DNA of 8,037 bases from an uncultured bacterium. GTDB taxonomy: Bacteria > Bacillota > Clostridia > Oscillospirales > Oscillospiraceae. Below are positions 5,039 through 8,037 of this stretch, in pieces. Numbering within the stretch: the first letter of the stretch is position 1; each line of letters opens with the position of its first letter. The stretch spans positions 1-8,037 of the forward strand of contig CASEKM010000062.1 in NCBI GenBank assembly GCA_949288405.1, written 5' to 3'. The notes under the pieces were generated by a model. The model worked only from the letters and a program-made list of their open reading frames with translations, did not search any database and was not told the DNA's origin. Made by a program: the position numbers and the translations under genes.

Positions 5039-6052
5039 TCAGAGCAGGTGGACCGTGCGCAGCAGGAAGATCCACAAAAACAGGGTCCCCATGCTGAAGG
5101 CGGAGGTCCACACGATGTACTGCCGTGCCAGCTCCGCGTCGCCCCCCATCTCCTCGGCCATGACGGCGCTGGCCGAGGCCACCGGGGAGCCGTACATGCC
5201 GACCAGAGCGCTGAGCACGGCCGGCGTCACCGCGAACAGGCCCAGCGCCTGGGCCAGAAAGGCCATCCCGAGCCCCACCGCCGGAGCCAGCACCAGCCGC
5301 TGGACCACGCCGACGGCCAGTTCCTTCTTCATGTCCTTGACGGCGCTGAAGTTGACCCGCGCCCCCAGCAGGATCAGGATCATGGGGGAGGCCAGGTCCG
5401 CCAGGCTCTCCACAGCGGAGTAGAGGAAGGCCAGATCCCGGGACAGGGAGAACACCAGCGCCCCCTGGGCGTCCCGGGGGATGAATTCCCGGGCGGCCAG
5501 GCAGAGCAGACCGGCTACCTGTCCCAGGATCATGGGGTTGACGGCAATCGTTTTGAGGATGCCGGCCACATCCACCGCCCGGTCCGGCTTGTCGGAGTAG
5601 ATGGTCAGGCACAGCACCGCCACAACATTATAATAGATGATGGCGGGGGCCTGCATGCTGGCGGATACCGCGCCCCCCGCCGCGCCGCCCAGAGAGAAGG
5701 CCAGGGTGGTCCCGATGATGGCGAAGTTGCTGCGGAAGCTGTTCTGGATCATAATGCCCCGCCGGTTCCGCCGGTCGGTAAAGAGGTGGGCCTCCGCCAC
5801 GCCCATCCCGGTGAGCGCCAGACAGCTCACCAGCACGAACCAGATGCTGTCCAGGTGGATCTCCCGCAGGGAGGAGAGGGTGTAGATGTTGCGGAACATC
5901 ATGCACGAGATCCCGAAGCGGAAGGTGAAGGAGTTCATCTTCTTCAGCAGCGAGTCGTCAAAAAAGTGAATGGCCTTCATCCACCACCCCAGCAGCATCA
6001 GCAGCAGCATGGGCGTGACGGCGTTGAAGGCGTACAGAAAGGTATCAAACAT
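5039..6052 (-). CDS. AEC (auxin efflux carrier) family transporter
   Basis: A 337-residue polytopic membrane protein of the AEC / malonate-malate-type permease family. Members move small organic acids or other metabolites across the cytoplasmic membrane; the substrate here cannot be read from the sequence. Hydrophobic segments appear at about 8-23, 68-88, 110-128, 136-153, 165-187, 223-236, 246-270, 273-290 and 313-333, close to the family's ten helices. Family-like segments are NSFRSNFAIIG at 104-114, SPMILILLGA at 222-231 near the start of the second half, and GMYGSPVASASAVMAEEMG at 285-303 near the end. The ATG at 6050-6052 follows AAGGAGAGGA at good spacing. The gene has its own promoter and a leader of nearly 90 nt. 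Its stop is followed immediately by the trmD promoter, with no terminator visible. Its neighbour hbd is separated by a strong terminator, so no functional link is shown. Confidence 0.9.
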   Translation of the reverse strand: MFDTFLYAFNAVTPMLLLMLLGWWMKAIHFFDDSLLKKMNSFTFRFGISCMMFRNIYTLSSLREIHLDSIWFVLVSCLALTGMGVAEAHLFTDRRNRRGIMIQNSFRSNFAIIGTTLAFSLGGAAGGAVSASMQAPAIIYYNVVAVLCLTIYSDKPDRAVDVAGILKTIAVNPMILGQVAGLLCLAAREFIPRDAQGALVFSLSRDLAFLYSAVESLADLASPMILILLGARVNFSAVKDMKKELAVGVVQRLVLAPAVGLGMAFLAQALGLFAVTPAVLSALVGMYGSPVASASAVMAEEMGGDAELARQYIVWTSAFSMGTLFLWIFLLRTVHLL

Positions 6053-6145
6053 AAGGGGGTCCTCTCCTTGACGGACTAAGAGACCGCTGGGCTGGCGCGG
6101 CGGCCTTCCGGGGGCTGTGTTGCGCTTGGGGCCTGTGCGGGATTT

Positions 6146-6174
6146 ATTATATCGGACCTTCCGAAGGAATACAA
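6146..6174 (-). promoter_or_regulatory. Promoter of the AEC permease with an inverted repeat in the spacer
   Basis: Minus strand: -35 TTGTAT (6169-6174), 17-nt spacer, -10 TATAAT (6146-6151, perfect). The upstream bases are very AT-rich, which could act as an UP element. The spacer carries CCTTCGGAAGG, a 5+1+5 inverted repeat that could be an operator. The leader to the start codon is about 87 nt and GC-rich in its second half. Confidence 0.65.
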
Positions 6175-6183
6175 TATATTTTG

Positions 6184-6193
6184 TGAAATTTCA
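6184..6193. promoter_or_regulatory. Palindrome upstream of the permease -35
   Basis: TGAAATTTCA is a perfect 10-bp palindrome centred about 15 bp upstream of the -35 hexamer. The position suits an activator or repressor site, but the tract is AT-rich and chance is a real alternative. Confidence 0.25.
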
Positions 6194-6226
6194 GGAAAAT
6201 TCCGCGAAAACACAGTGAAAAGGTGC

Positions 6227-6265
6227 AAAAAAGTGCAGGCGTTCACCGGAAGTGAACGCCTGCAC
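6227..6265 (-). terminator. Intrinsic terminator of hbd
   Basis: A perfect 14-bp stem (arms 6233-6246 and 6252-6265, GTGCAGGCGTTCAC and complement) has a 5-nt loop. On the minus strand it is followed by six T residues, counting the complement of the A run just below 6233. It lies 44 nt after the hbd stop. It is a classic rho-independent terminator that isolates hbd from the permease gene. Confidence 0.9.
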
Positions 6266-6309
6266 AGGCTGATCGATGAAAGGGGCGGCGCCCGTCAGGG
6301 CGGGCCGGA

Positions 6310-7203
6310 TTACTTCCTGACCAGGACGGGGTTGACGCCGACCTTCTTGCCGCCCTCGTAGACATAGAAGCCGGCGCCGGACTTGCGGCCCAGGTAGCCG
6401 GCGGCCACCATCTTCCGCAGCAGGTGGGCGGGACGGTACTTGGTGTCGCCCAGGTCGATGTAGAAGGTCTCCATAACCTCCAGCAGGATGTCCAGGCCGA
6501 TCATGTCCGCCAGAGCCAGGGGGCCCATGGGGTGGTTACAGCCGCGCATCATGCCCTCATCCACGTCCTCCACGGAGCCGATGTCCTCGTCCAGGACCTG
6601 AACGGCCTCGTTGAGCATGGGCAGGAGCATACGGTTGACGATGAAGCCGGGCTTATCCTTGGCCAGGATGGTGCGCTTGCCCATGTGCTGACCCACGGAG
6701 GTCACGATGTCGATGGTCTCCTGGGAGGTGCGCAGACCGTAGACGATCTCCACCAGGCCCATCACAGGCACGGGGGAGAAGAAGTGCAGGCCAACGACCT
6801 TCTCAGGACGGGCGGTGGCGGCGGCCAGGCTGGTCATGGAGATAGAGGAGGTGTTGGAGGCGAAAATGGTGCGGTCGTCGCAGATCTTATCCAGCTGCTG
6901 GAAAATAGCGCGCTTGGCGTCCAGGTTCTCGTAGATGGCCTCGATGACCAGGTCCACGTTGGAGGCGGTATGTACGCTGGTGGCGACGGTCAGACGCTTC
7001 ATGCAGTCCTCCTTCGCCTCCGCGGTCATCTTGCCCTTTTCCACCAGGCGGTCCAGACGGCTGCTGATGCCGGCCTGCCCCCGCTCAAGGGCGGCCTTGC
7101 TCTGGTCATTCAGAATGACCTCATAGCCGTACTGCAGGGCGGTCTGGGCGATGCCGCTGCCCATCAGGCCGGAGCCTACTACAAAGATTTTACGGATTTC
7201 CAT
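6310..7203 (-). CDS. hbd: 3-hydroxybutyryl-CoA dehydrogenase
   Basis: Hbd reduces acetoacetyl-CoA to 3-hydroxybutyryl-CoA in the clostridial acetyl-CoA to butyrate route. The 297-residue protein has an N-terminal Rossmann fold with GSGLMGSGIA at 10-19 and Asp33 at the end of the second strand, which suggests NAD(H) preference. Then come SNTSS at 116-120, the catalytic His in GLHFFSPVPVM at 138-148, LVE at 150-152, KPGFIVNR at 184-191 and the C-terminal domain motifs HPMGPLALAD at 224-233 and GRKSGAGFYVY at 272-282. The family HFFNPAPVMK here reads HFFSPVPVMG. The ATG at 7201-7203 follows AAGGAG at ideal spacing. The gene stands alone with its own promoter and terminator; crt, bcd, etfBA and thl are not beside it. 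A role in another acyl-CoA dehydrogenase pathway cannot be excluded. Confidence 0.95.
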   Translation of the reverse strand: MEIRKIFVVGSGLMGSGIAQTALQYGYEVILNDQSKAALERGQAGISSRLDRLVEKGKMTAEAKEDCMKRLTVATSVHTASNVDLVIEAIYENLDAKRAIFQQLDKICDDRTIFASNTSSISMTSLAAATARPEKVVGLHFFSPVPVMGLVEIVYGLRTSQETIDIVTSVGQHMGKRTILAKDKPGFIVNRMLLPMLNEAVQVLDEDIGSVEDVDEGMMRGCNHPMGPLALADMIGLDILLEVMETFYIDLGDTKYRPAHLLRKMVAAGYLGRKSGAGFYVYEGGKKVGVNPVLVRK

Positions 7204-7218
7204 TTTGATCTCCTTCTT

Positions 7219-7235
7219 TTACAATAAAATTGTAA
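7219..7235. promoter_or_regulatory. 17-bp inverted repeat next to the hbd ribosome binding site
   Basis: TTACAAT (7219-7225) and ATTGTAA (7229-7235) are perfect inverted arms with a 3-bp centre, 5 bp upstream of the hbd Shine-Dalgarno (7208-7213) in the leader. It could be a repressor site or a weak RNA hairpin near the ribosome site. It does not match the Rex redox-regulator consensus TTGTTAAnnnnTTAACAA. Within it, TACAAT also resembles a -10, but no good -35 lies 17 nt upstream of it. Confidence 0.4.
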
Positions 7236-7255
7236 GCCCTGAAACATGATCCAGG

Positions 7256-7269
7256 CGCCGACTTCGGCG
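7256..7269 (-). other. Short GC hairpin in the hbd leader
   Basis: CGCCGA and TCGGCG are complementary arms around 2 bases (effectively a 5-bp stem with a 4-nt loop). They lie between the predicted hbd transcription start near 7279 and the start codon. It is a minor structure with no sign of a riboswitch. Confidence 0.3.
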
Positions 7270-7285
7270 GAAATCGGTCATCTTC

Positions 7286-7314
7286 ATCTTAGCACACCGC
7301 CCCCTGTTTGTCCA
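7286..7314 (-). promoter_or_regulatory. Predicted promoter of hbd
   Basis: Minus strand: -35 TGGACA (7309-7314, 5 of 6), 17-nt spacer, -10 TAAGAT (7286-7291, 4 of 6) preceded by TGC, an extended -10. It gives a leader of about 75 nt. It lies divergent to the lipoprotein promoter, about 110 bp away. Confidence 0.5.
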
Positions 7315-7383
7315 GCAAAAATCCAGGTGCTGCCGGATTTTGTCGCCCGTTGGCGCTGTGGTCCTCCCATCAGACGAGAGACG

Positions 7384-7419
7384 CCGGGGCGGAGGAGAAA
7401 AATTTCCTCTCCCGCCGGA
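7384..7419. other. Imperfect inverted repeat between divergent promoters
   Basis: CCGG at 7384-7387 and 7416-7419 bound an imperfect inverted repeat whose middle runs GGAGGAGAAA then TTTCCTCTCC. It lies between the two divergent promoters, just upstream of the lipoprotein -35. The arms contain several mismatches. A regulator site is possible but weak. The rest of the 300-bp gap holds only the two promoters and leaders. Confidence 0.25.
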
Positions 7420-7425
7420 ATGTGC

Positions 7426-7453
7426 TTGCTTTCTGACGCCGTCCCCGTATAAT
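7426..7453 (+). promoter_or_regulatory. Predicted promoter of the lipoprotein gene
   Basis: Plus strand: -35 TTGCTT (7426-7431), 16-nt spacer, -10 TATAAT (7448-7453, perfect). The transcription start is expected near 7460, giving a leader of about 45 nt to the ATG at 7504. Confidence 0.65.
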
Positions 7454-7503
7454 GGAGGGGAGAGCGGTCCGTCGGGGCCGCGCACAGGGAAAGGGGGCAG
7501 TCC

Positions 7504-8016
7504 ATGAGAGGGCTGAAACTTTGCGTGCTGGGGTGTCTGGCCGCCGCGGTGCTCACAGGCTGCGGCGCGCTCCCCGGGATGGAGCATACCGACACCCAGG
7601 AGGCCCAGGTGGGGGATGTGGTATCCACCGCCTGGTTTGACTATACGGTGACCCGGGCGGAGGCGGCGGATGCCTACGAGGGGCGGACGGCCCCAGAGGG
7701 GAGCAGGCTGGTGGTGGTGGAGCTGACCCTGGAGAACCGCTTTGACGAGCCGGTCCCCATGTTCGATACCGACTTTCAGCTCTACTGGGGGGAGTACGGA
7801 GAGGACCAGTGGGCGCTCCCGGAGGAGGTCTTCTGCCAGGCGCAGTTCCCTGAGAGCTACCAGCTGTCCGTAGGGGAGGAGCGGACGGGCGTTCTGGTGT
7901 ATCAGGTTCCAGAGGACGTCCAGGACTTTACCCTCGCGTTCCTGGAGGTCTTTGACAACGGCACCGACGAGGGGGAGGAGGGGGATATATCTCTCACCCG
8001 CTTTACGGTGCCCTAG
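7504..8016 (+). CDS. Lipoprotein with DUF4352-like domain
   Basis: A 170-residue predicted exported lipoprotein, the only plus-strand gene here. It has a short lipoprotein signal peptide with Arg2/Lys5, a hydrophobic core at about 6-17 and lipobox LTGC at 17-20. Cys20 is the expected lipid-modified residue, so the mature protein is anchored outside the membrane. After a short linker, a single beta-rich domain runs from about residue 35 to 170. It has a pattern common in DUF4352-type proteins: GDVVSTAWFDYTV at 37-49, SRLVVVELTLENR at 67-79, then SVGEERTGVLVYQVP at 122-136. These domains resemble immunoglobulin-like folds and often have unknown ligands; no function can be given. AGGGGG precedes the ATG at good spacing, and a promoter with a perfect -10 lies upstream. 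It is transcribed divergently from hbd. The mature domain is strongly acidic. Confidence 0.85.
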   Translation: MRGLKLCVLGCLAAAVLTGCGALPGMEHTDTQEAQVGDVVSTAWFDYTVTRAEAADAYEGRTAPEGSRLVVVELTLENRFDEPVPMFDTDFQLYWGEYGEDQWALPEEVFCQAQFPESYQLSVGEERTGVLVYQVPEDVQDFTLAFLEVFDNGTDEGEEGDISLTRFTVP

Positions 8017-8037
8017 ACGGACAGGTGCTGGTGCAGC

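Noticed and set aside
4166..6079. A 637-codon open frame on the plus strand across trmD and the AEC permease
   Set aside because: It is antisense to two clearly recognised genes, has a His/Gln/Gly/Pro-rich composition typical of reverse frames in GC-rich DNA, no ribosome site, and shows no family motif.
6053..6140. Riboswitch in the permease leader
   Set aside because: The roughly 87-nt leader is GC-rich, but I see no conserved riboswitch core, paired helices in a known layout or terminator/antiterminator pair.
7219..7235. Rex operator upstream of hbd
   Set aside because: The arms TTACAAT/ATTGTAA with a 3-bp centre do not fit TTGTTAAnnnnTTAACAA in arm sequence or spacing.

Overview
The window is about 8 kb of GC-rich DNA with a typical Firmicutes gene layout. 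Four things point to a butyrate-forming, high-GC clostridium of the Oscillospiraceae type (Flavonifractor, Lawsonibacter or Oscillibacter relatives): a classical 3-hydroxybutyryl-CoA dehydrogenase, a DUF1385/YqhQ protein next to prmC, a DegV fatty-acid-binding protein, and strong AGGAG ribosome sites. That placement is inference from gene content and base composition. All genes except the last are on the minus strand. The region looks like core chromosome: I see no insertion sequence, phage gene, CRISPR array, tRNA or rRNA.

Layout from low to high coordinate. (1) 1-795: the first 265 codons of recA; the 3' end is outside the window. (2) 796-1083: a recA leader with a 12-bp perfect hairpin, then a repeat element built of 7-bp units. 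(3) 1084-1947: prmC (release-factor glutamine methyltransferase). (4) 1948-2088: a second heptad inverted-repeat element, abutting a 15-bp hairpin that contains the stop codon of the next gene. (5) 2089-3084: a DUF1385 (YqhQ-like) membrane protein with its own promoter. (6) 3207-3239: intrinsic terminator of a degV-family gene (3246-4079). (7) 4184-4954: trmD, with a near-consensus promoter. (8) 5039-6052: an AEC-family permease, with a promoter and leader. (9) 6233-6265: intrinsic terminator of hbd (6310-7203). (10) 7204-7503: a divergent intergenic region with a promoter in each direction. (11) 7504-8016, plus strand: a small lipoprotein with a DUF4352-like domain.

Transcription, read on the minus strand. 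hbd appears monocistronic, with promoter, UTR and strong terminator. The permease has its own promoter, and trmD starts from a promoter placed just after the permease stop. degV has an extended -10 promoter and a clear terminator. A further promoter drives yqhQ, and no promoter is evident before prmC, so yqhQ and prmC are probably co-transcribed. recA may be read through or may use a promoter I cannot assign.

The genes do not form one pathway. They mix housekeeping (recombination, translation termination, tRNA modification), lipid handling (DegV), transport and butyrate metabolism. The most unusual signals are the two intergenic elements at about 989-1086 and 1967-2065. Both are built from 7-bp units of the type RAGAGTN, arranged convergently around a centre, and both touch the 3' end of a minus-strand gene. 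A second point worth checking is a Glu in TrmD where the well-studied enzymes carry the catalytic Asp.
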